Assembly (NCBI GenBank): GCA_910576535.1
Contig: CAJTKK010000006.1
Coordinates: 97,967-161,966 of the forward strand
Reading direction: 5' to 3'
DNA: 64,000 bases
From: an uncultured Lachnospiraceae bacterium
GTDB lineage: Bacteria; Bacillota; Clostridia; Lachnospirales; Lachnospiraceae
The notes beneath the pieces were generated by a model, which saw only the letters and a program-made list of their open reading frames with translations, ran no database searches and was not told the DNA's origin. The position numbers were made by a program, and so were the translations under genes. This document shows, piece after piece, positions 43,734 through 53,061 of this stretch (positions are counted from its first letter, which is position 1; each line of letters starts with the position of its first letter).

Positions 43734-44807
43734 ATGTTTGATAAATTAGAGGATTTACTTATTCGTTTTGAGGAAATATTAAGCGAGCTGGGCGAGCCGA
43801 CAGTAACGAACAATCAGGAACGCTTCCGCGCACTGATGAAGGAGCAAAGCGATTTGACTCCTATTGTGGAAGCTTATAGAGAGTATAAAAAATGCAGGCA
43901 GGATGTTGAGGACAGCGTTTCTATGCTGGAAGAAGAAAATGATGAAGATATGCGGGATATGTTAAAAGAGGAATTGAATGTTTCCAAAAAGCGCGTGGAA
44001 GAACTGGAGCAGGAACTGAAAGTTCTTCTTCTCCCTAAAGACCCAAATGACGACAAAGACGTTATTGTAGAAATCAGGGCAGGGGCGGGCGGAGATGAGG
44101 CGGCTCTTTTTGCTGCAGAAATGTACCGTCTGTATGTTCATTATGCAGAAAGCCAGCGTTGGAAAGTAGAAACCATGAATGTGGATGAAATCGGCATTGG
44201 CGGGATGAAAGAAGTGAATTTTATGATTTCCGGCCAGGGCGCGTATTCTAAATTGAAATATGAAAGCGGGGTACACCGGGTACAGCGTGTGCCGGAAACC
44301 GAATCCGGCGGCCGCATCCATACTTCCACCATTACGGTAGCGGTTATGCCTGAAGTGGAGGAAGTGGATGTGGTGATTGACGACAAGGATATCAGGATTG
44401 ACGTTATGAGGGCATCCGGGAATGGCGGACAGTGCGTCAATACAACGGACTCTGCCGTGCGTTTGACTCATTATCCTACCGGTATTGTCGTTTACAGCCA
44501 GACGGAAAAATCCCAGCTTCAGAACAAGGCAAAGGCATTTGCACTGCTGCGCGCCAAACTTTATGATATTGAGCAGCAAAAAGCCCATGACGCGGAAGCG
44601 GAACTGCGCCGCAGCCAGATAGGCACAGGTGACCGTTCAGAGAAGATAAGGACATATAATTTCCCCCAGGGAAGAGTAACGGATCACCGGATCAACCTGA
44701 CCTTGTATAAGCTGGATAAGATTATGAATGGGGATATCCAGGAAATCCTGGATGCTTGCATTGCGGCGGATCAGGCGGCAAAACTTCTGAAAATGGGTGA
44801 GAACTGA
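43734..44807 (+). CDS. prfA: Peptide chain release factor 1
   Basis: A 357-residue RF1 that recognises UAA and UAG. The GGQ loop is in RASGNGGQCVNTTDSAVRLTH, the codon-recognition segment is RVPETESGGRIHTSTITVAV, and the C-terminal part includes RSEKIRTYNFPQGRVTDHRI. The PxT-type anticodon motif is written PETESGGR, as usual for RF1. It is last in the DUF1385-prmC-prfA group and followed by a terminator. Confidence 0.97.
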   Translation: MFDKLEDLLIRFEEILSELGEPTVTNNQERFRALMKEQSDLTPIVEAYREYKKCRQDVEDSVSMLEEENDEDMRDMLKEELNVSKKRVEELEQELKVLLLPKDPNDDKDVIVEIRAGAGGDEAALFAAEMYRLYVHYAESQRWKVETMNVDEIGIGGMKEVNFMISGQGAYSKLKYESGVHRVQRVPETESGGRIHTSTITVAVMPEVEEVDVVIDDKDIRIDVMRASGNGGQCVNTTDSAVRLTHYPTGIVVYSQTEKSQLQNKAKAFALLRAKLYDIEQQKAHDAEAELRRSQIGTGDRSEKIRTYNFPQGRVTDHRINLTLYKLDKIMNGDIQEILDACIAADQAAKLLKMGEN

Positions 44808-44905
44808 TTTCCATAGGAGACGGGCCAGGAGACGAAGCGGAGATTGGGCGGATACCAGGGGGATTTTTAAGTTTGATTCATAATTTGTTTTCACATCATA
44901 AAAGA

Positions 44906-44947
44906 AAACCGGTTCATTTCTATTTTCAGATGAACCGGTTTGTTCTT
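44906..44947 (+). terminator. Terminator after prfA
   Basis: A 12-bp stem AAACCGGTTCAT/ATGAACCGGTTT with a 12-nt loop and GTTCTTTT behind it. The other strand also ends in a T-rich stretch, so it may work in both directions. The rest of 44808-45146 shows no gene. Confidence 0.8.
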
Positions 44948-45146
44948 TTGCCTTTTTATAAGAAAAACCGTATATTTCCATTGCAGATACTATTTTAGGG
45001 GAGCTGGAGCGGCAGTTTCATATAAAAGGGAGGCATGTGGCAAAGTATATCGAAAAAAGTGCGAATGATACCATTGTTATATTTCTTCTTTATTTTGTGA
45101 TAAAATAATTTTTAGATACAAAGGGGAAAGAAAGGCGGGCGGAAGA

Positions 45147-46457
45147 ATGTTAGGCGGTTCAGTTTATATTGCGTTCATTAGGTATATCATAAGTCTTACC
45201 GGGGTCAATGTATTTTATGCGCTGATGAGTGAAGCACGGTATGGAAGAAAAAAGACCGTGATATATAGCGCCTGCTTTTATGGGGCTATGCTTGTGCTGG
45301 CGTGTATCTGGTATATAGCAGATTGGGAGAATTGTGTAAAAGCTGTGGCATTTCTTATGTATATTGGTTTTGCGGTCTTTGTTGTTTTTATGAGCAAAGG
45401 TCCTTTTTATCTTTCGATGTACAAACTGGCATTCACTTATTACCTTTTGGCGGTATTTCTTATTGGAGGGATAGAGTTTTCACTTATTGTCTGCAATGGA
45501 AACGTATGGGCAGATATCGCTGCCCGTATTGTGCTTATTTTGTTGATTGCCTTTTTTATTAATAAATATTTAAGGAATTCGATAAAGGCTTTTGGGGCGT
45601 ATGTGGAAAAAGAGCTGGACTGGTTCAGCGTTACGCTGATGATTTTCAGCTTGATTTGCGGGATTGGTTTTATCTTAAATCCGGGAAGGATGGATCAAAG
45701 CCCGTACCGGTTCTATCAGATGGCGGTCACTTTCTTCCTGATAGGGGTTTTGCAGCTTCTCATGTTCCGGCTTTATCTGCATATAGGAAAAGAACAGGAA
45801 TACCAGAAGGAAAACCAGCTCATGTTAATGAATCATAGGCTGCTGGAACGGCAGCTAGAAGTGCTGGAAGAGGCGGCGGAATCCGGAAAAAGGAACCGAC
45901 ATAATATAAAGCAGCATCATGCTGTCATTACCGGGTTTGCCCGTGAGGGGCAGATGGAAGGGCTGGTGCAGTACCTGAAGGAATACGAAGGATATGTGGA
46001 GGATATGGAGGAAGAAGAAAGCATATGCGAAAATGCCGCCGTCAACCATATTCTGTCAGCATATGCCAGAAAAGCAGGGAAAGAGCAGATAGAGGTCAGG
46101 ATGGACATCGAACTGGACAAGGAACTGCCCATACCGGGCATTGACTTAATTACAATTATATCCAATGCGTTTGAAAATGCTATTTATGGGTGTATGGAAG
46201 TGAAAAAACAGACGCCGGGGAGGGAATGCCTGATTCATCTTACTATAAAAAAGAAAAAGAATAAACTGGCTATTTACTGCAGCAATACATGCAAGCTGGA
46301 GACAGAGCTAAGGAAAGGGGAACCAAAGCCGGAATTTACAGGAGGGATCGGTGTGTCCAGTATTATAAAAACAGCGGAAAAGTTTGACGGGGAATACGAT
46401 TTCAAGAACGATGCAGGGGTGTTTGTTTTCCGACTGATTATAAATATTCCTCAATAG
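45147..46457 (+). CDS. GHKL sensor histidine kinase, first of an HK-RR-HK cluster
   Basis: A 436-residue kinase with about six N-terminal membrane helices (1-215), a coiled linker (LLERQLEVLEEAAESGKRNR) and the H-box RHNIKQHHAVITGF. The residue after His is Asn where most relatives have Asp (RHDxxxH). The catalytic domain has an N-box ISNAFENAIYGCM and a G-box GGIGVSSIIKTAEKF. It precedes a LytTR regulator by 107 bp, and a second kinase follows that. Ligand unknown. Confidence 0.88.
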   Translation: MLGGSVYIAFIRYIISLTGVNVFYALMSEARYGRKKTVIYSACFYGAMLVLACIWYIADWENCVKAVAFLMYIGFAVFVVFMSKGPFYLSMYKLAFTYYLLAVFLIGGIEFSLIVCNGNVWADIAARIVLILLIAFFINKYLRNSIKAFGAYVEKELDWFSVTLMIFSLICGIGFILNPGRMDQSPYRFYQMAVTFFLIGVLQLLMFRLYLHIGKEQEYQKENQLMLMNHRLLERQLEVLEEAAESGKRNRHNIKQHHAVITGFAREGQMEGLVQYLKEYEGYVEDMEEEESICENAAVNHILSAYARKAGKEQIEVRMDIELDKELPIPGIDLITIISNAFENAIYGCMEVKKQTPGRECLIHLTIKKKKNKLAIYCSNTCKLETELRKGEPKPEFTGGIGVSSIIKTAEKFDGEYDFKNDAGVFVFRLIINIPQ

Positions 46458-46549
46458 GCCCTGGCGCCAAAATCGTACGGATAAAAAGTGATAAAGCAAA
46501 AAAGTTTCTGCAGCGGCCTGTCTGCAAGCGGAAACGGCAAAATTTAAAT

Positions 46550-46558
46550 GGGGGGGGG
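46550..46558 (+). promoter_or_regulatory. G9 tract serving as ribosome binding site
   Basis: Nine consecutive G lie 6 nt before the ATG of the LytTR regulator and take the place of a normal AGGAGG. Such a tract can pair imperfectly with the anti-Shine-Dalgarno and is prone to slippage. Confidence 0.5.
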
Positions 46559-46564
46559 TAGATC

Positions 46565-47293
46565 ATGTATCTGATAGTGCTCTGTGACGACGAAGCATCA
46601 GAATTAAAAAAGGCAGAAAATATGCTGAGTGTCTACCGGAAAGAACATCCTAAACTGGACATTATGGTGACTTGTTTTGAAAGTGCAGATGAACTGCTTT
46701 ATATGGTCAGGGAAAAAGAATACATGCCGGATATGATCTTGATGGATATTTATATGCCGGAAAAAATGGGGATTGAGGCGGCAAGGGAACTGCGCAGCCT
46801 AGGGAATGAGGGGAAAATTATTTTTCTTACTACGTCAAAGAACCATGCATTGGAAGCTTTTGGGGTAGGGGCGGCGCAATACCTGGTAAAACCGGTACTG
46901 AAGGAAGAATTATTTCCGGTATTGGATCAGTTCCTAAAAGATATTGAAGAAAACCGGCAAAGGTATCTTCTGCTGCGGGCAGACGGCAGAACCCGCCGTG
47001 TGGCCGTCAATGACATCGTATGCTGTGAGGCGCATGGCAAAGCGCAGTGTATGCATCTTTCGGATAATTCCCAGTTATTGCTTCGTATGACGATGACAGA
47101 GATTTACGGGATGCTTTCCCGCTATCAGGAATTTGTGAGGGTGGGGATTGCCTATATTGTCAATCTGGAATTTGTGGACAGTATGAATGGGCAGGACATC
47201 TGCCTGAATACGGGCAGGAAAATTTATCTGCCAAGGGGCGCTTATAAAACATTAAAGGAACAATACTTTAGGTATTATTGTGAGGAACGGTGA
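46565..47293 (+). CDS. LytTR-family response regulator
   Basis: A 242-residue regulator. The receiver has CDDE near residue 8, the phosphoacceptor Asp in MILMDIYMPEKMG, Thr/Ser in IIFLTTS and Lys in QYLVKPV. The LytTR DNA-binding domain (about 140-238) includes DIVCCEAHGKAQCMHL and VRVGIAYIVNLEFVDSM. It is flanked by two GHKL kinases on the same strand and probably integrates both. It lies behind an unusual G9 ribosome binding site. Targets unknown. Confidence 0.9.
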   Translation: MYLIVLCDDEASELKKAENMLSVYRKEHPKLDIMVTCFESADELLYMVREKEYMPDMILMDIYMPEKMGIEAARELRSLGNEGKIIFLTTSKNHALEAFGVGAAQYLVKPVLKEELFPVLDQFLKDIEENRQRYLLLRADGRTRRVAVNDIVCCEAHGKAQCMHLSDNSQLLLRMTMTEIYGMLSRYQEFVRVGIAYIVNLEFVDSMNGQDICLNTGRKIYLPRGAYKTLKEQYFRYYCEER

Positions 47294-47354
47294 CGGACCG
47301 GTTTGGCAAAAGAGCCTGGATTAGGAAAAAAAGGAAGAGTGGAGGATAGGAGGA

Positions 47355-48647
47355 ATGCTTTTTGAGGACAATGCCCCCTATTATATGATCAAATGCCTGC
47401 TCATTGTTGGCGGAACGATGGGGATGATGGCTTCCTGCACAAGGATAAAATGTTCGCGGAAAAAAATGGCGGTGATGCTTGGGCTGTATTTTTTATGGAT
47501 AGGATGCTGGTCTTTGTTTATGATAGAGTTTTATGACGTATTGACTTTGCTGCGGTTTTGCATTCCGACCATTTCCCTGCCGTGCATCTTGATGCTGTAT
47601 TTTCTGTCGGAATATTCCCCGTGGCAGGCTGTATTCAATTATACGATGCAGATCAGCATTGCTTTGATTGTTGCCATGAGCCAGACTGTTCTTGTGACGG
47701 AGCTTGCCGGCGGGGAAAGCATGGATTTTTTCATCCGGGTGAGCAGCTTTTCTCTCTGTATTGCGATAGAGTGGAAATTGCTAAGGGGGAAGTTTGTCCT
47801 GTTAGATTATCTTCCGGATAAAAGCTGGAGAAGCCTGACCTATGTGCCGGTCAGTTTTATGTTTCTTATTATTTTTATAGGAACATATCCCGTGCATTAT
47901 ATGGAGGCGAAGCAAAGTGTCGCATATTTGTATGGCGTTGCGGCGATTATGGTAATTGTGTATATTACTTTATTCCGCAGCCTATTCCACCAATATAAGC
48001 TGCAGCTTATGGAGTTGACGGAAGTAAGCAATAATATGCTGAAAAGGGAACTTGCGCTGATGCAGAAACAGGTGGAAGATGCGAAACGTTTCCGGCATGA
48101 TTTAAGGCATCATGACAGGGTGATTGCGGAATATGTCAGAAGAGAGGAGACAGGGAAGCTGTTTGAATTTTTAGAGCAGCAGGAGAGGGAATATTCGAAA
48201 ACGGATTTTGTGAAAATATGTGAAAATATTACGGTAGATAATATTCTGGGAATCTATACAAAGGAAGCAAGGGAGAACGGCATCTATGTGGATCTTAATG
48301 TAATGGTACAGCAGGAAACAGGGATCCGGGATACCGATTTTATTGCTATATTGGGCAATGCCATGGAGAATGCAGTCCACGGATGCGGCCAGTCGGAAAA
48401 AGAGGAACAAAGAATTCAGGTACATATCAGGCAAAAGGGGGGGAAGCTGGCAATACGGATTTCCAATACTTGTGCTTCCGGGATTGTATTTAAAGATGGC
48501 ATCCCGGTACGTAAAAACAGCAAAGAAAAAGGAATCGGCATAGAAAGCATACAGCGCAGTGTGAGGCATTATGACGGAGAGGTGGATTTTAAAGTGGAAA
48601 ACGGGGAATTTGTAACAAGGATATTATTAAACCTTCTCCAAGCGTGA
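47355..48647 (+). CDS. GHKL sensor histidine kinase, second of the HK-RR-HK cluster
   Basis: A 430-residue kinase with about six membrane helices (1-215), a linker (LMQKQVEDAKR) and the H-box FRHDLRHHDRVIAEY with a standard RHD. The catalytic domain has LGNAMENAVHGC and GIGIESIQRSVRHYDG. It has the same layout as the kinase at 45147, so the pair probably arose by duplication and then diverged. AGGAGG lies directly before the start. It starts 61 bp after the LytTR regulator. Confidence 0.9.
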   Translation: MLFEDNAPYYMIKCLLIVGGTMGMMASCTRIKCSRKKMAVMLGLYFLWIGCWSLFMIEFYDVLTLLRFCIPTISLPCILMLYFLSEYSPWQAVFNYTMQISIALIVAMSQTVLVTELAGGESMDFFIRVSSFSLCIAIEWKLLRGKFVLLDYLPDKSWRSLTYVPVSFMFLIIFIGTYPVHYMEAKQSVAYLYGVAAIMVIVYITLFRSLFHQYKLQLMELTEVSNNMLKRELALMQKQVEDAKRFRHDLRHHDRVIAEYVRREETGKLFEFLEQQEREYSKTDFVKICENITVDNILGIYTKEARENGIYVDLNVMVQQETGIRDTDFIAILGNAMENAVHGCGQSEKEEQRIQVHIRQKGGKLAIRISNTCASGIVFKDGIPVRKNSKEKGIGIESIQRSVRHYDGEVDFKVENGEFVTRILLNLLQA

Positions 48648-48792
48648 TATAATCCGAAATTGTTTATGGAAAATGTGTTTGTATGCAAAAGATGCCGGAA
48701 AAGATACAATACATTCCAAAATGCTTCAAAAAAAGCTTTTCTTTGATATACTTTACAGCAACGGAAGAGTATAATAGGAGAGGAGATGCATT

Positions 48793-49071
48793 ATGGAAAG
48801 AGTCATAGACAATATTGTTTCTTTTTTGGAAAATGTCAAATATGCGTGGCAGGATATGTTCATGAAAAAGCAAAGGAAGAAAAAGCTGGCAGGAAGAAGG
48901 CGTTCTTTGCGTTTTGCACACATAAAATGGCGTTTGGCAGGCATTGGATTAATAGCGGGCACCTTACCAGTCGTTAAAATTCTGGAAGGGGATGCAACGA
49001 TTGCATTGCTGACTGTGCCTTTAGGAATATATATGGCATCGGGAAAAACAATTAGGGGGAAATATGAGTAG
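48793..49071 (+). CDS. Small basic membrane protein
   Basis: A 92-residue protein behind GGAGAGGAG. The N-terminal half is strongly basic (KKQRKKKLAGRRRSLRF); the C-terminal half has two hydrophobic stretches (WRLAGIGLIAGTLPVVKIL and ATIALLTVPLGIYMASG). It is downstream of the second kinase by 145 bp. I do not recognise it. The size and charge would fit a membrane-associated or antimicrobial-like peptide, but there is no direct support. Confidence 0.6.
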   Translation: MERVIDNIVSFLENVKYAWQDMFMKKQRKKKLAGRRRSLRFAHIKWRLAGIGLIAGTLPVVKILEGDATIALLTVPLGIYMASGKTIRGKYE

Positions 49072-49296
49072 CAGAAAGCTATGCAAATGCAATGTCATGT
49101 ATTTGACGCAGTAATAGCTAAATGATGAATATGGACAGGAAAAGGCGGTCTTGCCCGGAAAAGCGGGGGGAACCGCCTTAAATTGTGGAATAAGCGCATT
49201 GCATAGAAAAATAAAATCAATTATACTGTAGAATGGCAGCAGCAAGAAGGCCCCCGCTTTGACAGCGTTTAAAAACGCGTCAATTCAGAAAGGATT

Positions 49297-49782
49297 ATGG
49301 TTATAAAAATGGAAATCAGACGTGCAAAAGAAAAGGATATGGATAGAATCAATGAACTATTAAGGCAGGTATGTATGGTGCATCATATGGGCCGTCCTGA
49401 TCTGTTCCAGGGAAACCAGAACAGGAAGTATACGGATATCCAGCTAAGGGAGATTATAAAGGATGAGGGGCGGCCGGTTTTTGTGGCAGCAGATGAAAAG
49501 GATGAAGTAATGGGGTATGCCTTCTGTATTTTCCAGCAGCATTCCAATGATAATATCCTGACAGATATTAAGACTTTATATATTGATGATTTATGCGTGG
49601 ATGAAAAGATTAGGGGAAAGCATATAGGGAAAGCTCTTTATGAGAAAGTTGTAGCATTTGCCAAGGAGCAGGGATGTTATAATGTCACATTGAATGTATG
49701 GAGCTGCAATGAGACGGCGATGCGGTTTTATGAAAAATGCGGCTTAAAACCCCAAAAGGTTGGGATGGAAACGATTTTATAG
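49297..49782 (+). CDS. GNAT-family N-acetyltransferase
   Basis: A 161-residue acetyltransferase with MEIRRAKEKDMDRINELLRQV at the start, DDLCVDEKIRGKHIGKALYEKV (acetyl-CoA pyrophosphate-binding R/QxxGxA-type loop) and NVTLNVWSCNETAMRFYEKCGLKP at the end. Start 49297 follows AAAGGA closely; ATG 49309 is possible. Substrate unknown. The gene nth begins 23 bp downstream. Confidence 0.9.
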   Translation: MVIKMEIRRAKEKDMDRINELLRQVCMVHHMGRPDLFQGNQNRKYTDIQLREIIKDEGRPVFVAADEKDEVMGYAFCIFQQHSNDNILTDIKTLYIDDLCVDEKIRGKHIGKALYEKVVAFAKEQGCYNVTLNVWSCNETAMRFYEKCGLKPQKVGMETIL

Positions 49783-49805
49783 AGGACAGGCAGGATGCGG
49801 CGGCA

Positions 49806-50429
49806 ATGACAAAAGAAAAAACAGAAATGATTTTAGGGATATTGGATAAAGAATATGGAGTGACGAAAGAGGGGTTCTTTCATAAAGAGGAATGGCAGCT
49901 TTTGCTGGCAATCATGTTAAGCGCCCAGAGTACGGATAAGCAAGTGGATGAAACGCTGCCCCGTTTATGGGAACGGTTCCCGGATATAGAAACCGTGGCG
50001 CAGGCCAGGCCAGAGGAACTGGAAGACGCTATTAAAAGTATCGGTCTATATAAAGTAAAAGCGAGGAATATGAAAAAGTGCTGTGAGAAAATATGGAAAG
50101 AATACGGTAAAAGAGCGCCAATGACAATCGAAGAATTAATTAAGCTGCCCGGCGTAGGACGGAAAACGGCAACCTTGTTCTTAGCCGATGCTTATGGAAT
50201 TCCGGGAGTGACGGTGGATACCCATGTGTTCCGCATTGCTAAAAGGATAGGATGGGCGGATGGGAAGAACCCGGTGCAAGTGGAACAGGAACTGATGGAA
50301 GTATTGCCAAGGGAGCATTGGAACCGCATTAATTTCCAGCTCATTTATCATGGAAGGAGCGTATGCACAGCGAGAAAGGCCAGGTGTAGGGACTGTGCGC
50401 TGGCGCAGTGGTGCGGGAAGAGGATCTGA
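49806..50429 (+). CDS. nth: Endonuclease III
   Basis: A 207-residue base-excision glycosylase/AP lyase for oxidised pyrimidines. The helix-hairpin-helix LPGVGRKTA carries the catalytic Lys, VDTHVFRIAKRIGW carries the catalytic Asp, and the C-terminal CTARKARCRDCALAQWC is the 4Fe-4S loop (C-x6-C-x2-C-x5-C). ATG 49806 gives the usual length; an upstream in-frame ATG (49737) lies inside the GNAT gene. recQ follows by 75 bp. Confidence 0.96.
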   Translation: MTKEKTEMILGILDKEYGVTKEGFFHKEEWQLLLAIMLSAQSTDKQVDETLPRLWERFPDIETVAQARPEELEDAIKSIGLYKVKARNMKKCCEKIWKEYGKRAPMTIEELIKLPGVGRKTATLFLADAYGIPGVTVDTHVFRIAKRIGWADGKNPVQVEQELMEVLPREHWNRINFQLIYHGRSVCTARKARCRDCALAQWCGKRI

Positions 50430-50504
50430 TGGAAAAGGGCGCAAAAACGGGAATACCGGGAATTTGCAGCAAAGAGAATACGAAGGAGGAAAAGCGGGAG
50501 TTTT

Positions 50505-52352
50505 ATGAGCCAGGCAGACAGGGTATTAAAGCAATATTTCGGATACGATTCTTTCCGGGAGGGGCAGGAAGAACTGATAGAAAGCATATTAAGAGGGCAG
50601 GATACACTGGGGATCATGCCTACAGGGGCGGGGAAATCCATTTGCTTTCAAGTTCCGGCTCTTATTATGGAAGGAATCACCCTTGTTGTTTCCCCTTTGA
50701 TTTCCCTGATGAAAGATCAAGTGGAAGGTTTAAACCAGGCAGGGGTCCATGCAGCATATTTAAACAGTTCATTAACTCCAGGACAGTACCGGAAAGCTCT
50801 GGGGCTGGCAAAACAAAGCAGATATAAGATTATTTATGTGGCGCCGGAACGCCTGGTAACGGACAGCTTTCTGGATTTTGCCCTGGATGCGGATATTGCG
50901 ATGCTGACGGTGGATGAAGCGCATTGTGTTTCCCAATGGGGCCAGGATTTCCGCCCGAGCTATTTAAAAATTGCGGAATTTACCGGAAAGCTTCCAAAGC
51001 GTCCGGTAATCAGCGCTTTTACGGCAACGGCGACAAAGGAGGTCAGGGATGATATGATTGATCTTCTTCTTCTTCAAAACCCTACGGTTACGGCGACTGG
51101 GTTTGACCGTCCCAATTTGTATTTTGCCGTTCAGTCGCCAAAGGATAAATATGCATCCATGAAGAATTTTCTGCAGATGCATCCAGCACAGAGCGGGATC
51201 GTTTACTGCCTGACCAGAAAGTATGTGGAAGAGATTTACGAACGGTTGAAAGAAGAGGGGTTTTCCGTCACCAAATATCATGCAGGGCTTGCTGATGAGG
51301 AACGAAAGGCGAATCAGGAGGATTTTATTTACGGCAGGGCGGAAATCATGGTGGCCACCAATGCTTTTGGAATGGGGATTGATAAATCCGACGTGCGTTT
51401 TGTCTTGCATTATAATATGCCGAAAAATATGGAAAGCTATTACCAGGAAGCCGGAAGGGCAGGAAGGGACGGGGAAGCGGCGGAATGTGTCCTTATGTAT
51501 GCCGGGCAGGATGTGGTTACCAATCAGTTTTTTATTGATCATAATAGAGAAAATCAGGATCTGGATGAAGCGACAAAGCTGCTGGCTGCAGGAAGAGACA
51601 GGGAACGGCTTAGGAAAATGACATTTTACTGTTTTACCAACGACTGTTTAAGGGATTATATTTTGCGGTATTTTGGGGAATATGGGAACAGTTATTGCGG
51701 AAATTGCGTAAACTGCCTTAGCAATTTTGAAACAATAGATGTAACGGAAATGGCGGAAGCAGTTTTAGGATGCATACAAAGCAGCAGACAGCGGTTTGGA
51801 ACATCTATGATCCTGGATACGGTGCATGGGGCGGATACAGCCAAAATAAGGAAATACCGGATGGAGGACAACCCTTATTATGGGAAGCTGGCAAAGATTC
51901 CTGCTTATAAACTGCGGAAAGTAATAAACTATTTGCAGATGTACGGATATCTGGATGTGACGGACGACGGGTATGCTATTGTAAAGCTGACGGAAAAATC
52001 GGAAGCTGTTTTGTCCGGGGAGGAACGGATTGTCATGAAGATGGCGAAGGAAGAGGAACATCCGGCGAAAGTAAAGAAGGAGAAGCGGAGTAAGAAAGGG
52101 GCGGCCGGCTTTCCGGATTATGAGTTTACGGAAAAGGAGGAAACAATGTTTGAAAGACTGCGGGCTTTACGGACGCAAATCGCAAGGGAGGAAAAAGTGC
52201 CGCCCTATATTGTTTTTTCCGATAAAACATTAATGCATATGTGCATTCTAAAGCCGGAAACGAGGAATGAAATGCTGACGGTTTCCGGCGTTGGGGAATT
52301 TAAATATGAAAAATACGGGGACAGGTTTTTAGCCTGCATACAAGAGCAATGA
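50505..52352 (+). CDS. recQ: ATP-dependent DNA helicase RecQ
   Basis: A 615-residue 3'-5' helicase. Motif I MPTGAGKSICFQVPAL, motif II VDEAHCVSQWGQDFRPSY, motif VI QEAGRAGRDG and a zinc-binding RQC domain (YCGNCVNC) are followed by a winged helix and a C-terminal HRDC domain (about 540-612: LRALRTQIAREEKVPPYIVF). It works in recombination repair and fork restart. It follows nth, forming a small repair group, and precedes sdaAB by 16 bp. Confidence 0.95.
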   Translation: MSQADRVLKQYFGYDSFREGQEELIESILRGQDTLGIMPTGAGKSICFQVPALIMEGITLVVSPLISLMKDQVEGLNQAGVHAAYLNSSLTPGQYRKALGLAKQSRYKIIYVAPERLVTDSFLDFALDADIAMLTVDEAHCVSQWGQDFRPSYLKIAEFTGKLPKRPVISAFTATATKEVRDDMIDLLLLQNPTVTATGFDRPNLYFAVQSPKDKYASMKNFLQMHPAQSGIVYCLTRKYVEEIYERLKEEGFSVTKYHAGLADEERKANQEDFIYGRAEIMVATNAFGMGIDKSDVRFVLHYNMPKNMESYYQEAGRAGRDGEAAECVLMYAGQDVVTNQFFIDHNRENQDLDEATKLLAAGRDRERLRKMTFYCFTNDCLRDYILRYFGEYGNSYCGNCVNCLSNFETIDVTEMAEAVLGCIQSSRQRFGTSMILDTVHGADTAKIRKYRMEDNPYYGKLAKIPAYKLRKVINYLQMYGYLDVTDDGYAIVKLTEKSEAVLSGEERIVMKMAKEEEHPAKVKKEKRSKKGAAGFPDYEFTEKEETMFERLRALRTQIAREEKVPPYIVFSDKTLMHMCILKPETRNEMLTVSGVGEFKYEKYGDRFLACIQEQ

Positions 52353-52368
52353 CGAAGGAGGTATCTTC

Positions 52369-53049
52369 ATGACAGGAATCAGCCTGTTTGATGTGATTGG
52401 GCCGAATATGGTAGGGCCGTCCAGCTCCCATACGGCGGGGGCAGTATCTATGGCTCTGCTGGCAAGAAAAATATTTTATAAAGAAAAAAATACAGAAGAG
52501 CTTCTTATCCGGAAAGCGGATTTTACATTATACGGCTCTTTTGCAAAAACATACCGCGGGCATGGGACGGACCGGGCGCTTCTTGGCGGGATACTTGGTT
52601 TCGCAACGGATGATTTGAGGATCCGGGATGCGTTTTTCCATGCAAAGAAAGAAGGGCTGGAATACTCGTTTTCCTTATCGGAAGATAAGGATATGCATCC
52701 CAATACGGCAGATATAGACCTGACGGGGATGGATGGAAGAAAACTTTTTGTCAGGGGAGTTTCCCTTGGCGGGGGAAAAGTGAAAATTACGCGGCTTAAT
52801 CAGATAGAAGTGGATTTTACAGGGGATTACAGTACGTTGATTGTGAGTCAGACGGATAAGCAGGGGGTGGCGGCGCATATTACAAAATGCCTAAGCGATT
52901 GCGGGGTAAATATCGCGTTTATGCGTATTTTCCGGGAAGCCAAGGGAGCGAAGGCTTACACGGTGGTAGAATCGGATGAAAAAATACCGGAAACAGTAAT
53001 GGACGGCATCCGGGAGAATCCGTATATTGCCAATCTTACATTGCTTTAA
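52369..53049 (+). CDS. sdaAB: L-serine dehydratase, beta subunit
   Basis: A 226-residue subunit with SLFDVIGPNMVGPSSSHTAGA at the N-terminus, the substrate-binding signature of iron-sulfur serine dehydratases, and a C-terminal ACT domain (TLIVSQTDKQGVAAHITKCL). With the alpha subunit it converts L-serine to pyruvate and ammonia. AAGGAGG precedes the start. The alpha gene follows after 12 bp. Confidence 0.96.
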   Translation: MTGISLFDVIGPNMVGPSSSHTAGAVSMALLARKIFYKEKNTEELLIRKADFTLYGSFAKTYRGHGTDRALLGGILGFATDDLRIRDAFFHAKKEGLEYSFSLSEDKDMHPNTADIDLTGMDGRKLFVRGVSLGGGKVKITRLNQIEVDFTGDYSTLIVSQTDKQGVAAHITKCLSDCGVNIAFMRIFREAKGAKAYTVVESDEKIPETVMDGIRENPYIANLTLL

Positions 53050-53061
53050 AGGAGGGAGACG

